A stretch of 64,000 nucleotides of DNA, taken from Desnuesiella massiliensis. Lineage in GTDB: Bacteria > Bacillota > Clostridia > Clostridiales > Clostridiaceae. Of this stretch, positions 29,301 to 39,223 are shown one piece after another. Under the pieces are notes generated by a model. The model was not told the DNA's origin. It saw nothing but the letters and a program-made list of their open reading frames with translations, and did no database searches. The translations under genes and the position numbers were made by a program. The stretch's first letter is position 1. Each line of letters begins with the position of its first letter. Where the stretch lies: positions 744,001 through 808,000 of the forward strand of contig NZ_LN879456.1 in NCBI RefSeq assembly GCF_001403615.1, written 5' to 3'.

Positions 29301-30230
29301 TTAAATATTTATACTTATTTCTTTGGTTAAAGCTTCTTCTTTATCTATTTTTAACTGCTCTATCAAAGCATCTAAAGAAGAAAACTTAATTTCCTCCCTA
29401 GTTTTTTCAATAAAGTACAACTCAATTTCTTTACCATAAATATCTTCATTAAAATCTAAAATATAGGTTTCTACAGTAAGGTCAGTTCCTTGAACTGTAG
29501 GATTATATCCTACACTAGTAATACCCCTATAAGTTTTAAAATTGTATAATACATTTGTATAATACACACCTATTCCAGGAATAACGAAGTTTTTATTTAT
29601 TTCCAAATTGGCTGTAGGAAATCCTATTTTCTTTCCTAACCCTTTTCCTACAATCACTTTGCCACTTAACATATAGGGTTCTATAAGCATTTCATTAGCC
29701 TCTTTTACCTCACCATTACTTATAAGGTTTCTTATCTTAGTACTGCTTACAACTTCATTTTCATAACTAAGAGCCTCCATTATAATAAGCTCAAAATTAT
29801 ATTTAACACTTAATTCTTTTAATAAGTTTATGTCCCCTGAATTCTTATAACCAAATCTATAATTAAATCCTACTACTATACCTTTAACATTATATGTGGT
29901 ACATAGTTTCATTATAAAATCCTCAGGCAATATTTTCATAAAGTCTTCATTGAATTCTACCATACAAGTAACATCAACATGGCTTTTTTCTAGCAGTTTT
30001 ATTTTAGCATTATTGTCTAATAATAATTTAGGAGCTAAAGCTTTATTAACCACTGTTAAAGGGTGATTTTTAAAAGTATAAACCATACTTTTGGCATTAT
30101 TTAGTTTTGCTTTTTCTATAGCTTTATTAATTAAGCTCATATGACCTATATGTAATCCATCAAAGCTTCCAAGGGCAACATAAGTATTAAAATCAAAGGC
30201 TTTTTCAAACTTAGAATCTAACATAATCAT
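29301..30230 (-). CDS. ribF: Bifunctional riboflavin kinase/FAD synthetase
   Basis: Converts riboflavin to FMN and then FAD. The N-terminal nucleotidyltransferase domain has GSFDGLHIGHMSLI (about residues 22-35) and VSSTKIRNL; the C-terminal flavokinase domain has GKGLGKKIGFPTANL and ETYILDFNEDIYG. Length is 309 residues. It lies 15 bp after truB, the standard rbfA-truB-ribF order. No FMN riboswitch is visible at this gene. Confidence 0.95.
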   Translation of the reverse strand: MIMLDSKFEKAFDFNTYVALGSFDGLHIGHMSLINKAIEKAKLNNAKSMVYTFKNHPLTVVNKALAPKLLLDNNAKIKLLEKSHVDVTCMVEFNEDFMKILPEDFIMKLCTTYNVKGIVVGFNYRFGYKNSGDINLLKELSVKYNFELIIMEALSYENEVVSSTKIRNLISNGEVKEANEMLIEPYMLSGKVIVGKGLGKKIGFPTANLEINKNFVIPGIGVYYTNVLYNFKTYRGITSVGYNPTVQGTDLTVETYILDFNEDIYGKEIELYFIEKTREEIKFSSLDALIEQLKIDKEEALTKEISINI

Positions 30231-30245
30231 ATCAATAATCTACCT

Positions 30246-31121
30246 CTATATTAGCAGCTTTAATAATTTAAAGCCCTTTATATTTTTTTGACCCAATCCA
30301 ATTAACTCATCTTCCTTAGAAAATACCCTATAAATATTATCATCTATAACCTTGTTTAATAATTGTGGATCTGCAATGCATACTCCGTTTATTAAAAGAT
30401 TGCAAAACTTATCTTCAATAATGAATTTTTTATATGAACCTAATGCCCGCTCCATAGGAATAATAAAGTTTGAAATATTATCATTGTTTAATTCATCAAT
30501 ATTAATAGAATCTTCTATAGAAAAGCTTCCATTATTTTTTCTAGTTAGTTCAGTCATAGTTGCTCCACAATTAAGCCTATTTCCAATGTCATAACAAAGA
30601 CTTCTTATATAGGTTCCCTTAGAGCACTTAACATCAAAACTTATGCTAGGCTTATTTATTAAAATATTGTCTATAGAATATATTGTTATTTCTCTTGCTT
30701 CTCTTTCTATAGTTATTCCCTTTCTAGCCAGCTCATATAGTTTTTTACCATTCACTTTTATAGCAGAATACATTGGAGGAATCTGTTTTTGTATTCCTAC
30801 AAAGCTATTGATAGTATCTAGTATTAGGTTATCGCTTATGCTTAAGCATTCTTTTTCCTCTATTATTTTACCTTCAAGATCGTAGGTATCAGTGACCATG
30901 CCTAACTTTAAAGATACTCCATAAGTTTTTTCATTATGCATAATATAATCAATAATCTTTGTAGCTTTTCCAACACAAACTGGCAGTACTCCTGTGGCCA
31001 TAGGATCTAAAGTTCCAGCATGACCTACCTTTCCTGTATTAAGCAACTTTTTAATCTTATATACTACATCAAAGGAAGTAATTCCTTTAGGTTTACATAT
31101 ATTTATTACTCCATCCATCAT
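30246..31121 (-). CDS. truB: tRNA pseudouridine(55) synthase TruB
   Basis: Makes pseudouridine 55 in the T loop of tRNAs. The catalytic aspartate is D39 in HAGTLDPMATGVLP; PPMYSAIKVNGKKLYELAR and KCSKGTYIRSL are conserved active-site motifs. The C-terminal part is a degenerate PUA-like region. Length is 291 residues. Its ATG overlaps the nrnA stop (ATGA), indicating coupling. Confidence 0.96.
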   Translation of the reverse strand: MMDGVINICKPKGITSFDVVYKIKKLLNTGKVGHAGTLDPMATGVLPVCVGKATKIIDYIMHNEKTYGVSLKLGMVTDTYDLEGKIIEEKECLSISDNLILDTINSFVGIQKQIPPMYSAIKVNGKKLYELARKGITIEREAREITIYSIDNILINKPSISFDVKCSKGTYIRSLCYDIGNRLNCGATMTELTRKNNGSFSIEDSINIDELNNDNISNFIIPMERALGSYKKFIIEDKFCNLLINGVCIADPQLLNKVIDDNIYRVFSKEDELIGLGQKNIKGFKLLKLLI

Positions 31122-32089
31122 ATCAACTCTTTTTCAATCTGAATTAGCAAATCCTGCTTAATCTCCTCTAAACTCTTGCCCTGAACTGTAAAACCTGCGG
31201 CTTTAGTATGTCCTCCGCCTCCATAGAATTCTGCTATTTTTCTAACATCAAAATAGTTTTTACCTCTTAAACTAATTTTATATCCAGAGTCCGTTTCTTT
31301 AATTAAAACTGCTACCTCTACTTCTTTAATGTTAACGCCATAAGAAATTATGTCAGAGGTATCTCCTGGCTCTATATTACACTTTGCTAACATATCCTTA
31401 GTTAAATACATAAAACATACCTTGGAGCCATGTCTTAAATCAATACTATCAAATACTCTAGAATATAGCCTTAGACGCTCTAAACTCGTTTCCTCAAATA
31501 TAACTCTATGTACCTCAGAAAAATTAAAGCCAGTCTTTGTTAAAGCACCTGCTATTTCATGAGTTCTTTCTGTGGTATTTGAATGTTTGAAGCCACCTGT
31601 ATCAGTTAATAAAGAAGTATATAGGCATATAGCAATATCCTTATCTATAGATACATTTAATAAATTAATTATATTAAAAACTATTTCTGCTGTTGCTGCT
31701 GCTTTTGTGTCAATAAAATTATAATGGCCATACTTATCATTGCTTAAATGATGGTCTATGTTAATTAGAGTGATTTCTTTATTGCTTACATCTCCAGATA
31801 TCCTTTCGTAATTACCACAATCTAAAGCTATTATACAAGTTATCCCTTGATGTTTTTCTCTAGCTTCATCCTCTATTTTGGAAGCATAGGGAAGAAAAGT
31901 ATAGGTAGAAGGAATAGCATCCTTTGATAGTATATAGCATTTTTTACCTATACTTTTTAAACATTGCATTAGAGCTAAAGCACTCCCTAATGAATCTCCA
32001 TCTGGTGATTGATGAAAGGTTATTCCAATCTCTTCATGGGAGTTAATAATTTCAACAATTTCTTTCAAATCATTCATTTGATGATTCAT
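31118..32089 (-). CDS. nrnA: DHH-family bifunctional oligoribonuclease/PAP phosphatase NrnA
   Basis: Degrades nano-RNA and 3'-phosphoadenosine 5'-phosphate. DHH domain: QSPDGDSLGSALAL near residue 24, ALDCGNYERI, and the DHH triad in NIDHHLSND. The C-terminal DHHA1 domain has GGGGHTKAAGF. Length is 323 residues. It sits between rbfA and truB, overlapping rbfA by 20 bp, which is the usual Firmicute position. Confidence 0.92.
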   Translation of the reverse strand: MNHQMNDLKEIVEIINSHEEIGITFHQSPDGDSLGSALALMQCLKSIGKKCYILSKDAIPSTYTFLPYASKIEDEAREKHQGITCIIALDCGNYERISGDVSNKEITLINIDHHLSNDKYGHYNFIDTKAAATAEIVFNIINLLNVSIDKDIAICLYTSLLTDTGGFKHSNTTERTHEIAGALTKTGFNFSEVHRVIFEETSLERLRLYSRVFDSIDLRHGSKVCFMYLTKDMLAKCNIEPGDTSDIISYGVNIKEVEVAVLIKETDSGYKISLRGKNYFDVRKIAEFYGGGGHTKAAGFTVQGKSLEEIKQDLLIQIEKELI

Positions 32090-32432
32090 TCTCCTTTATT
32101 TTCTCTATTAATGAGTCTATATACATTCCTCTTTCAATAGAACTATCTAATTCAATAAGTATCTCAGGAGTATGCCTTAATTTAACCCTACTTCCAATCT
32201 CTTTTCTTAAAAACCCACTAGAGCTTTTTAAAGCTTCCATAGTATTGGCTTTAGCCTCTTCACTACCGAAAATGCTCACATAAACTTTTGCATATTTTAA
32301 ATCCTTTGTTACATTTACATCAGTAACGCTTATCATAGCAGTTATTCTTGGATCCTTCAAATTATTTCGAATAATGCTGCTAACTTCTCTCTTAATTTCT
32401 TCATTTATTCTGCCACTTCTGTAATTAGCCAA
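32070..32432 (-). CDS. rbfA: Ribosome-binding factor A
   Basis: Small KH-like factor for late 30S maturation at the 5' end of 16S rRNA. The sequence MANYRSGRINEEIKREVSSI and ISVTDVNVTKDLKYAKVYVS are family hallmarks; length is 120 residues. It lies 14 bp after infB in the nusA-infB operon and overlaps nrnA by 20 bp. Confidence 0.95.
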   Translation of the reverse strand: MANYRSGRINEEIKREVSSIIRNNLKDPRITAMISVTDVNVTKDLKYAKVYVSIFGSEEAKANTMEALKSSSGFLRKEIGSRVKLRHTPEILIELDSSIERGMYIDSLIEKIKENESSNE

Positions 32433-32446
32433 TGCAATCTCTCCTT

Positions 32447-34537
32447 TTATAGTTCTTTTCTCTTAACTTCCTGCATTGTATAGGATTCTATAATATCGCC
32501 TTCTTTTATATCATTAAATTTCTCAATGCTTAAACCACATTCATAGCCAGTATTTACCTCTTTTGCATCATCCTTGAACCTCTTTAAGGATGCTAGCTTT
32601 GATTCTAATATAACTATTCCGTTTCTTATTAGTCTAATATCGCTATTACGTACTATTTTACCATCTAAAACATAACAACCAGCTATAGTACCTATGCTAG
32701 ATATTTTATATATTTGTCTTGCTTCTGCTCTTCCAAGCACTACTTCCTTGAAATCGGGCTCAAGCATACCTATCATGGCTGATTTTATATCTTCTATAGC
32801 ATCATATATGATTCTATATGTTTTTATATCTACTTTCTCTTTTTCGCTTAAGGTTATAGCATTATTATCAGGTCTAACATTAAATCCTATAATTATAGCG
32901 TTTGACGCTGTGGCCAAGGTTACATCAGTTTCAGTAATAGCACCTACGCCATCATGTATAACACGAACTTTAACCAAATCTGTAGATAGTTTCTCTAAAG
33001 ATTGTTTTAAAGCTTCAACAGATCCTTGCACGTCAGCTTTAACTATTAATGCTAATTCTTTTACCTTTCCTTCTTGAATTTGATTATACAAATCTTCTAA
33101 GGAAACTCTATTAGATTGTAAATATTGATCCTTAAATTTATCTTTTCTTGAATTAGCCATTTCTCTTGCAGTTTTTTCATCTTTTACTACATTAAACTTA
33201 TCTCCCGCGGAAGGCACTTCAGATAATCCTAATATTTCAACTGGAATAGAAGGGCCTGCTGCTTTAATATTTTTACCTTTATCATCAAACATAGCTCTTA
33301 TTCTTCCATAAGTAGTACCAACTAATATAGAATCTCCTACATGCAAAGTACCATTTTGCACTAATAAAGTAGCTACAGGACCTCTTCCTTTATCTAATTT
33401 AGCCTCTACTACGGTACCTTTAGCTTTTCTAGAAGAATTTGCTTTTAACTCTTGCATTTCCGCAGTTAAAAGTACCATCTCTAGTAAGCTGTCTAAACCT
33501 TCTTTTGATTTTGCTGAAACTGGAACACAAATAGTATCTCCGCCCCAATCTTCAGCTAACAAACCAAACTCAGTTAATTCTTGCTTAACCTTATCGATAT
33601 TAGCTGCTGGCCTATCTATTTTGTTTATGGCCACTATCATCGGAACATCCGCTGCTTTACAGTGATTTATAGCTTCCTCTGTTTGAGGCATAATTCCATC
33701 GTCTGCAGCAACTACAAGAATTACTATATCAGTAATTTGTGCTCCTCTTGCTCTCATGGAAGTAAAGGCTTCATGACCAGGCGTATCTAAAAATGTTATC
33801 TTTTCTCCGTTTAAATTTACAGTATACGCACCAATATGTTGTGTAATACCACCGGCTTCTTTTTCAGTTACTTTTGATTTCCTAATAGCATCAAGCAAAG
33901 AAGTTTTACCATGGTCAACGTGTCCCATAACTGTAACTATAGGTGGTCTCTTTTCTACAAAAGAATCCTCTTCCCCTTCTTCGATTTCCTCTACTTCTTC
34001 CACACTTTCCTCTTTCAGTGATAGCATAACCTCAAATTTTTCTGCTACCTTTTCAGCAGTTTTAAAATCAATCTCTTGATTTAGCGCAGCCATAACTCCA
34101 CTAAATATTAATGCCTTTATTACTTCTGAGCTTGGTTTTTTTAATTTTTCTGATAATTCTTTAACTGTTATAGTGTTACCTATTTCTATACTATCTATAT
34201 CGTCACCCTCTTGTTCTTCATCTCCAGTATACTCTTTACCTTGAGCGAATCTTTTATTTTTATTCTTGTTTTTCTTACCATTGCGATTTACTTCTTCCGC
34301 AACCATATCTTCATATTCTTCTACTAGCCCTTTTTTCTCTTCCGCATCCCCTGCTTGTTGTTTGGCTTTATCTAACATTAATTCCTTAATTAAATCTGCA
34401 TCTTCATTTTCTATAACACTCATGTGGTTTTTTACTTCTATTCCAAATTCGTCCATCAACAAGTTGATTAGCTCTTTGCTTGAAATATCTAACTCTTTTG
34501 CTAATTCATAAACTCTTATTTTTGACAAATTCTTCAC
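32447..34537 (-). CDS. infB: Translation initiation factor IF-2
   Basis: GTPase that places initiator tRNA on the 30S subunit and promotes subunit joining. Two IF2N-type segments (residues 1-55 and about 120-175) frame a lysine- and glutamate-rich linker. The G domain has [14 protein letters not shown] (G1), DTPGHEAF (G3) and NKIDRP (G4); the C-terminal beta barrels follow. Length of 696 residues is a short-linker Gram-positive IF-2. It is preceded by ylxQ with a 6-bp gap. Confidence 0.98.
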   Translation of the reverse strand: MKNLSKIRVYELAKELDISSKELINLLMDEFGIEVKNHMSVIENEDADLIKELMLDKAKQQAGDAEEKKGLVEEYEDMVAEEVNRNGKKNKNKNKRFAQGKEYTGDEEQEGDDIDSIEIGNTITVKELSEKLKKPSSEVIKALIFSGVMAALNQEIDFKTAEKVAEKFEVMLSLKEESVEEVEEIEEGEEDSFVEKRPPIVTVMGHVDHGKTSLLDAIRKSKVTEKEAGGITQHIGAYTVNLNGEKITFLDTPGHEAFTSMRARGAQITDIVILVVAADDGIMPQTEEAINHCKAADVPMIVAINKIDRPAANIDKVKQELTEFGLLAEDWGGDTICVPVSAKSKEGLDSLLEMVLLTAEMQELKANSSRKAKGTVVEAKLDKGRGPVATLLVQNGTLHVGDSILVGTTYGRIRAMFDDKGKNIKAAGPSIPVEILGLSEVPSAGDKFNVVKDEKTAREMANSRKDKFKDQYLQSNRVSLEDLYNQIQEGKVKELALIVKADVQGSVEALKQSLEKLSTDLVKVRVIHDGVGAITETDVTLATASNAIIIGFNVRPDNNAITLSEKEKVDIKTYRIIYDAIEDIKSAMIGMLEPDFKEVVLGRAEARQIYKISSIGTIAGCYVLDGKIVRNSDIRLIRNGIVILESKLASLKRFKDDAKEVNTGYECGLSIEKFNDIKEGDIIESYTMQEVKRKEL

Positions 34538-34543
34538 CCCCGA

Positions 34544-34864
34544 TTAATTTATACTATTTTGGTCATTTATGAGCTTATAAAGATTTTCAGCCATAGATTT
34601 ATTGGTAACTCCTATAATACTTACAAAATCTTTACTTACAATCTCTCCCAAATCGTACTTAGAGAACCTATTAATATATTGGACTTCATATCTATTGCAG
34701 TAGTTTATAAATTTTCTTTTAGTATTTTCAGAAACATCCTCAGAAATTATAATCAATTGTGTTTTATTATTTTTTAATGCCTCTTCGCATCTATTATATC
34801 CTTCTAATAGATTACCAGACTTTTTAATTAGCCTTATGAATTGGATAACTTTATTATCAATCAT
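34544..34864 (-). CDS. ylxQ: L7Ae-family ribosomal/RNA-binding protein YlxQ
   Basis: A 106-residue L7Ae/L30e-fold RNA-binding protein of the nusA-infB operon. The glycine-rich start KKSGNLLEGYNRCEEALKNN and LIIISEDVSENTKRK follow the family pattern, though the match is less strict than in Bacillus YlxQ. It overlaps ylxR by 8 bp and ends 6 bp before infB. The role is presumed to be k-turn RNA binding; not demonstrated by sequence alone. Confidence 0.85.
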   Translation of the reverse strand: MIDNKVIQFIRLIKKSGNLLEGYNRCEEALKNNKTQLIIISEDVSENTKRKFINYCNRYEVQYINRFSKYDLGEIVSKDFVSIIGVTNKSMAENLYKLINDQNSIN

Positions 34865-35123
34865 TAATTATCTCTTCTCTCAATTGAATATAAATCTCTT
34901 CATTAATGTTCGTTTCTAAATTCTTATTTAGTCTTTTACTTTTATAAGCCTTTTCTAAGCATTCTTTATTTTTACAAATATAAGCGCCTCTTCCTGGCTT
35001 CTTTCCTACTAAATCTACTGATACTATGCCCTCAGGACTCTTTACTATTCTAATAAGTTCTTTTTTGGGTTTCATCTCCATGCAGCCATTGCACATTCTC
35101 ATTGGAATCTTTTTTACCTTCAT
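34857..35123 (-). CDS. ylxR: YlxR family RNA-binding protein
   Basis: An 88-residue DUF448/YlxR protein with the signature RMCNGCMEMKPKKELIRIV and KKPGRGAYIC followed by KNKECLEKA. Relatives act as nucleoid- or RNA-binding regulators of RNase P or transcription. The ATG at 35123 follows AGAGGTGA by six bases; an upstream in-frame GTG lies within that ribosome binding site and is rejected. It sits between nusA and ylxQ. Confidence 0.92.
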   Translation of the reverse strand: MKVKKIPMRMCNGCMEMKPKKELIRIVKSPEGIVSVDLVGKKPGRGAYICKNKECLEKAYKSKRLNKNLETNINEEIYIQLREEIIND

Positions 35124-35147
35124 AAATATCACCTCTCTTTAGAGCAC

Positions 35148-36194
35148 TTACCCTATTTGAGATTTGCTTTTTATATCGATTTTCCATCCTGTTAATTTAG
35201 CAGCTAATCTAACATTTTGACCTTCTTTACCTATTGCTAGAGATAACTGATTATCATCTACTACTACTCTTGCAGATTTATTTTCTTCATCCATAGTCAC
35301 ATCTAAAACTTTCGCTGGACTTAATGAATTAGCTATATATTCTTCAGGTAGCTTACTCCATTTTATGATGTCAATTTTCTCATTCTTTAATTCATTAACA
35401 ATGTTTTGAACTCTTACTCCTTTGGGACCTACACAGGCACCCATAGCGTCTACATTTTCATCGTTAGAATGTACAGCTATTTTAGTTCTCGAACCAGCTT
35501 CTCTAGCAATGCTTTTAATTTCAACTATGCCATCATATATTTCAGGCACTTCTAATTCAAAAAGCCTTTTTACCAACCCTGGATGAGTCCTTGACACTAC
35601 AACCTGTGCCCCTTTGGTGGTATTCTTTACTTCCACGATGTATAGCTTTAATCGTTCATTAAAAATATATTCCTCACCAGGCATTTGTTCATTGGGTCCA
35701 AGCACAGCTTCAATTCTGCCTAAATTTACAAAAACATTTCCTTTATCTTTTCTTAAAACTGTCCCTGTTAATATGTCAAATTCTTTTTCTACAAATTCAT
35801 TATAGATAATGTTTCTTTCAGCCTCTTTTATTCTTTGAACTACTACTTGTTTAGCTAGTTGCGCTGCTACCCTTCCAAAAGTTCTTGGAGTTACTTCTAT
35901 CTCAGCAATGTCATCCACAGCGTACCTTGGGCTTATCTTTCTAGCTTCTTCTAGGTCAATTTGAATAATAGAATCTACTACATCTTCTACCACAGTTTTT
36001 TGTGCATATACGTGAATTTCTCCTGTTTCTCTATTCATGCTGACCCTAACGTTTTGAGCTGAATTTCCTACATTAGCATAATTCTTTTTATAAGCAGCAA
36101 CTAATGCATCTTCTATAGTGGTAAAGAGTAAATCTTCACTTATACCTTTTTCCTTTACTATTTCTTTCAAAGCTATTATAAATTCTTCATTCAT
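35148..36194 (-). CDS. nusA: Transcription termination/antitermination factor NusA
   Basis: RNA polymerase-associated factor for pausing, termination and antitermination. N-terminal polymerase-binding domain (1-125), S1 domain (about 135-200, with GTVLRKDKGNVFVNLG) and two KH domains (200-345, with AVGACVGPKGVRVQNI-type and AIGKEGQNVRLAAKLTGW motifs). The short 348-residue form lacks the acidic repeats of enterobacterial NusA, normal for Firmicutes. It lies between rimP and ylxR in the standard order. Confidence 0.97.
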   Translation of the reverse strand: MNEEFIIALKEIVKEKGISEDLLFTTIEDALVAAYKKNYANVGNSAQNVRVSMNRETGEIHVYAQKTVVEDVVDSIIQIDLEEARKISPRYAVDDIAEIEVTPRTFGRVAAQLAKQVVVQRIKEAERNIIYNEFVEKEFDILTGTVLRKDKGNVFVNLGRIEAVLGPNEQMPGEEYIFNERLKLYIVEVKNTTKGAQVVVSRTHPGLVKRLFELEVPEIYDGIVEIKSIAREAGSRTKIAVHSNDENVDAMGACVGPKGVRVQNIVNELKNEKIDIIKWSKLPEEYIANSLSPAKVLDVTMDEENKSARVVVDDNQLSLAIGKEGQNVRLAAKLTGWKIDIKSKSQIG

Positions 36195-36220
36195 GTCATA
36201 ACCTCCTTATATCTCCCCTT

Positions 36221-36679
36221 CTAAATTACTTCTAAATTAATAGACTTTATTTTTTCCCTATCAATAGTAATATTTTCATTTCCCTCTTTTATTACTACTT
36301 CACTTTCATTAAAATCTATTAATTGTCCTTTAATAGCTTTTTTACCGTTTACAGCTTTAACTAATTTTAAAAGAACTAATTGTCCTATACTCCTTTGAAA
36401 ATGCTTATCTGTATATAAAAATCTATTAATGCCAGGAGAAGAAACTTCTAAATAATAAGGGTCTGTAATGGGATCTTCTTCGTCTAAAAGATCACTGATT
36501 CTTCTACTTACCTTTTCACAATCTTCAAGGGATATCCCATTTTCGTTATCTATATATATTCTTAAGTAGTTTTCTCCATTTTCTTTTACATATTCTAAAT
36601 GATAGAACTCATAATTCAGAGACTCAACAACGGGAGATATGATCCTTGATAATTTATCAATTAAAACATTATTATTCAT
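36221..36679 (-). CDS. rimP: Ribosome maturation factor RimP
   Basis: Assists 30S assembly by promoting S12 and S19 binding. The 152-residue protein shows the family core LEYVKENGENYLRIYIDNEN and LEVSSPGINRFLY. It is the first gene of the rimP-nusA-infB unit and has an AGGAGGCG ribosome binding site. Normally polC lies directly upstream. Here only a remnant and two terminators are there, so rimP must use its own promoter; a TATAAT lies 32-37 bp before the ATG but its -35 is weak. Confidence 0.93.
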   Translation of the reverse strand: MNNNVLIDKLSRIISPVVESLNYEFYHLEYVKENGENYLRIYIDNENGISLEDCEKVSRRISDLLDEEDPITDPYYLEVSSPGINRFLYTDKHFQRSIGQLVLLKLVKAVNGKKAIKGQLIDFNESEVVIKEGNENITIDREKIKSINLEVI

Positions 36680-36743
36680 TTAATCGCCTCCTTCTTAGTA
36701 TTATATTTTGTATTTTAGCTTAATATATTACAGATTTAATTAA

Positions 36744-36767
36744 AAACGCAACATTTATGTTGCGTTT
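36744..36767 (-). terminator. Terminator hairpin upstream of rimP (second of two)
   Basis: An 11-bp perfect stem, AAACGCAACAT and ATGTTGCGTTT, has a 2-base loop; on the - strand it continues TTAATTAAATC. It lies between the polC remnant and rimP. Confidence 0.65.
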
Positions 36768-36777
36768 ACAAAGAGAA

Positions 36778-36800
36778 AGAGCGGGTTATAAGCCCACTCT
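36778..36800 (-). terminator. Terminator hairpin after the polC remnant (first of two)
   Basis: AGAGTGGG and CCCGCTCT (one G-U pair) with a 7-base loop are followed by TTTCTCTTTG on the - strand. This was presumably the terminator of the intact polC gene. Confidence 0.7.
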
Positions 36801-36894
36801 CATATAAGCTAGAAATTTTGAAAATTATCCTTATAAACATCTTAGCATATTAAGTAATTAATTACAAGTATATATTAAAATTAGTATTTATTAT

Positions 36895-37117
36895 TTAAAA
36901 TAAGCTTAACTGATTTGTTTCTGGTAAATCTCTTAACCATCCATGCTTATCTAAAGTCTCTATAACAGTTTTACTTACCTTAGTTCTAAGTCTTAAATCC
37001 TCTTTGGAAATGAACTCTCCATCTTTTCTGCTTTCAGCAATACTTTTTGCAGCATTCTCTCCTGCACCTTGAAGCGCCTTAATTGGAGGCCTGATTCCCT
37101 CTTCTTCTATAATAATA
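36895..37117 (-). pseudogene. polC: C-terminal remnant of polC (DNA polymerase III alpha subunit, PolC type)
   Basis: About 70 codons match the extreme C terminus of Gram-positive PolC: PP, then [32 protein letters not shown] and the terminal NQLSLF. Intact PolC is about 1430 residues, so roughly 95 percent is missing. The frame runs into the ispG terminator hairpin upstream with no ribosome binding site, so it is not a credible gene by itself; a TTG at 37149 inside ispG could formally open it. The surrounding order ispG, polC, rimP is the normal one in clostridia, so this looks like a deletion in place with the 3' end kept. The remaining residues show no frameshift, which suggests either a recent event or an assembly gap. 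Confidence 0.8.
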
Positions 37118-37146
37118 AAAATATGTAGGCTCGACCTACATATTTT
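37118..37146 (-). terminator. Terminator at the end of ispG
   Basis: A 12-bp stem, AAAATATGTAGG and CCTACATATTTT, with a 5-base loop, contains the ispG stop codon and is followed by TTATTATTAT on the - strand. It abuts the polC remnant, so the remnant is shielded from ispG transcription. Confidence 0.75.
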
Positions 37147-38185
37147 CAATTTCCTTTAATAATTCTTCCACTAATTTATCTTCACTAACTTTTTTTATTA
37201 TTTGACCCTTTTTAAAAATTAAGCCTTCATTTTTGCCACCAGCTATTCCTATATCAGCTTCACGAGCTTCACCAGGGCCATTAACTACACAGCCCATAAC
37301 TGCAACCTTAATCTTTTTATGGCAGTTTTTTAATTTTTCTTCAACTTCATTTGCAATTTTTATCAAATTAATTTGGGTTCTGCCACAGGTAGGGCAAGAG
37401 ATAAATTTTATCCCTTCCTCTATATATCCAATGGATTTCAAAATTTCTTTCCCTACTCTTACTTCTTCTATAGGATCACCGGTTAAGGATACTCTTATAG
37501 TATCTCCTATACCTTCACATAATAAGGTACCAACGCCTATACTAGACTTTATAGTACCGCTCCATAAGGTTCCCGCTTCTGTTACCCCTAAGTGCAATGG
37601 ATAGTCTACTATTTTTGAAATCTTTCTATAGCTTTCTATCATAGTTATCACTTCAGAGGATTTTATAGAAATTACAATATCTTCAAAATTAAATTTATTT
37701 AATATGTCTACATGCCTTAAGGCACTTTCTACCAAAGCCTCTGCTGTTACTTTCTTGTACTTTTCAAGCAAGTCCTTTTCTAAAGAGCCTCCATTTACAC
37801 CTATTCTGATAGGAATATTTTTTTCTTCAGCACTCTCTGCTACTAATCTTACTCTTTCTGAATCTCCAATATTTCCAGGATTTATTCTTAGGGCAGAAAC
37901 TCCGTTTTTTATAGATGCAAGAGCTAACCTATAATCAAAATGTATATCCGCTACTAGAGGAATATTTATTCGTTTTATTATGGAACCTAAAGCTTCTGCA
38001 GCTTCCATATCTAATACAGCACACCTTACTATATCACAACCTTCTTTTTCTAAGGCTAATATTTGATTCACTGTTGCTTCAATATTTCTAGTGTCTGTAT
38101 TGGTCATGGATTGAACAGTTATCCTAGAATCTCCACCAACAAAAATATCTCCAACTTTTATTTTTCTGGTATTTACTCTATTCAT
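37136..38185 (-). CDS. ispG: 4-hydroxy-3-methylbut-2-en-1-yl diphosphate synthase (IspG/GcpE)
   Basis: Iron-sulphur enzyme of the MEP isoprenoid pathway, acting late after dxr, which is also in this window. The N-terminal TIM-barrel has [12 protein letters not shown] and the cluster cysteines are in CPTCGRTQ and CVVNGPGEA. Length is 349 residues from the ATG at 38185, six bases after AGGAGTGA; an in-frame GTG three codons upstream sits in that ribosome binding site. It forms the dxr-rseP-ispG run, closed by a terminator at its stop codon. Confidence 0.95.
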   Translation of the reverse strand: MNRVNTRKIKVGDIFVGGDSRITVQSMTNTDTRNIEATVNQILALEKEGCDIVRCAVLDMEAAEALGSIIKRINIPLVADIHFDYRLALASIKNGVSALRINPGNIGDSERVRLVAESAEEKNIPIRIGVNGGSLEKDLLEKYKKVTAEALVESALRHVDILNKFNFEDIVISIKSSEVITMIESYRKISKIVDYPLHLGVTEAGTLWSGTIKSSIGVGTLLCEGIGDTIRVSLTGDPIEEVRVGKEILKSIGYIEEGIKFISCPTCGRTQINLIKIANEVEEKLKNCHKKIKVAVMGCVVNGPGEAREADIGIAGGKNEGLIFKKGQIIKKVSEDKLVEELLKEIENM

Positions 38186-38196
38186 TAGTTTCACTC

Positions 38197-39207
38197 CTAA
38201 AATTTAATGGGAAATAAAATATCTTTTATAGTAACAATGACCATTAATCCAATAAGCAATGAAAAGCCTATATAATTTAAAGTAGATACCACTTTGTCAC
38301 TAATCTTTCTTCTTGATATAAACTCTATGAAAAGTAGTAATATCCATCCTCCATCTAAAGCAGGGAAAGGCAGTAGATTAAACACAGCTAATTGTACACT
38401 TAAATAAGCAGAGAACCACATCAAACTGTCGATTCCAGCCTTTGCAGCTGTTCCTGTAGCCTTAATAATAGTTACTGGACCTCCTACATCATTTATGGAA
38501 GCCTTTCCTGAAAATAACGTTTTTAAAGCTACAAAGGTTTGTTTAATTAAGGATATAGACTCATTAAATCCATATTTTATACTTTCACCTATGCTTGGAC
38601 TTTCAACCTTAGAAGGTCTTATACCTATAATATATCGATTATCCTCAGCACTCTTTTCTGGAGTTATAGATATGGTTTGTTTTTTTCCTTCTCTGTTTAT
38701 TTCTAAAGATAAACTATTACCATTAGCAGTGTAAATCTCAGTTGTGAAATCCTCCCAAGTGGTTATCTTTTTATTATTAACCTTGGTTATTTCATCCCCA
38801 GCTTTTAATCCAACTTTTTGAGCAGGAGAATTATCTATTATTTCGGATATTTTATTTACTACAAAACCATTATTAAATGAAATAATAGCAAATAAAATAA
38901 TTGCTAATATAAAATTCATAATTGGGCCAGCAGCTATAACACTAATCCTTCTTAAAGGGGATTTATTAGAGAAGGCTCTATGATCAGAAGTAGATTCTTC
39001 TTCTCCTAACATCTTAACATACCCACCTATAGGCAAGGCTTTAATTAGATATTCTGTTTCTTTACCCTTAATACCTATTATTTTAGGTCCCATACCTAGT
39101 GAAAACTCTTCAACCTTAACTCCATTTATTTTTGCTAAGGTAAAATGCCCTAATTCATGACCAACAATCAAAATACTAAATGCTAGTATCGCTAAAATAA
39201 TATACAC
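38197..39207 (-). CDS. rseP: Site-2 zinc metalloprotease RseP
   Basis: Intramembrane protease that clips anti-sigma factors and signal peptides. The zinc motif H-E-x-x-H is in GHELGHF near residue 18 within the first membrane helix; a PDZ domain (about 115-195, with NSPAQKVGLKAGDEI) and the membrane motif NLLPFPALDGGW follow. Length is 336 residues with four membrane spans. It lies between dxr and ispG, the usual Firmicute order. Confidence 0.94.
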   Translation of the reverse strand: MYIILAILAFSILIVGHELGHFTLAKINGVKVEEFSLGMGPKIIGIKGKETEYLIKALPIGGYVKMLGEEESTSDHRAFSNKSPLRRISVIAAGPIMNFILAIILFAIISFNNGFVVNKISEIIDNSPAQKVGLKAGDEITKVNNKKITTWEDFTTEIYTANGNSLSLEINREGKKQTISITPEKSAEDNRYIIGIRPSKVESPSIGESIKYGFNESISLIKQTFVALKTLFSGKASINDVGGPVTIIKATGTAAKAGIDSLMWFSAYLSVQLAVFNLLPFPALDGGWILLLFIEFISRRKISDKVVSTLNYIGFSLLIGLMVIVTIKDILFPIKF

Positions 39208-39223
39208 TTTATTTCCTCCTTAT

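Noticed and set aside
36895..37149. The 84-codon open frame starting with TTG at 37149 as a functional small gene
   Set aside because: No ribosome binding site, its first codons overlap ispG and its terminator, and the rest is only the end of PolC. Treated as a pseudogene fragment.
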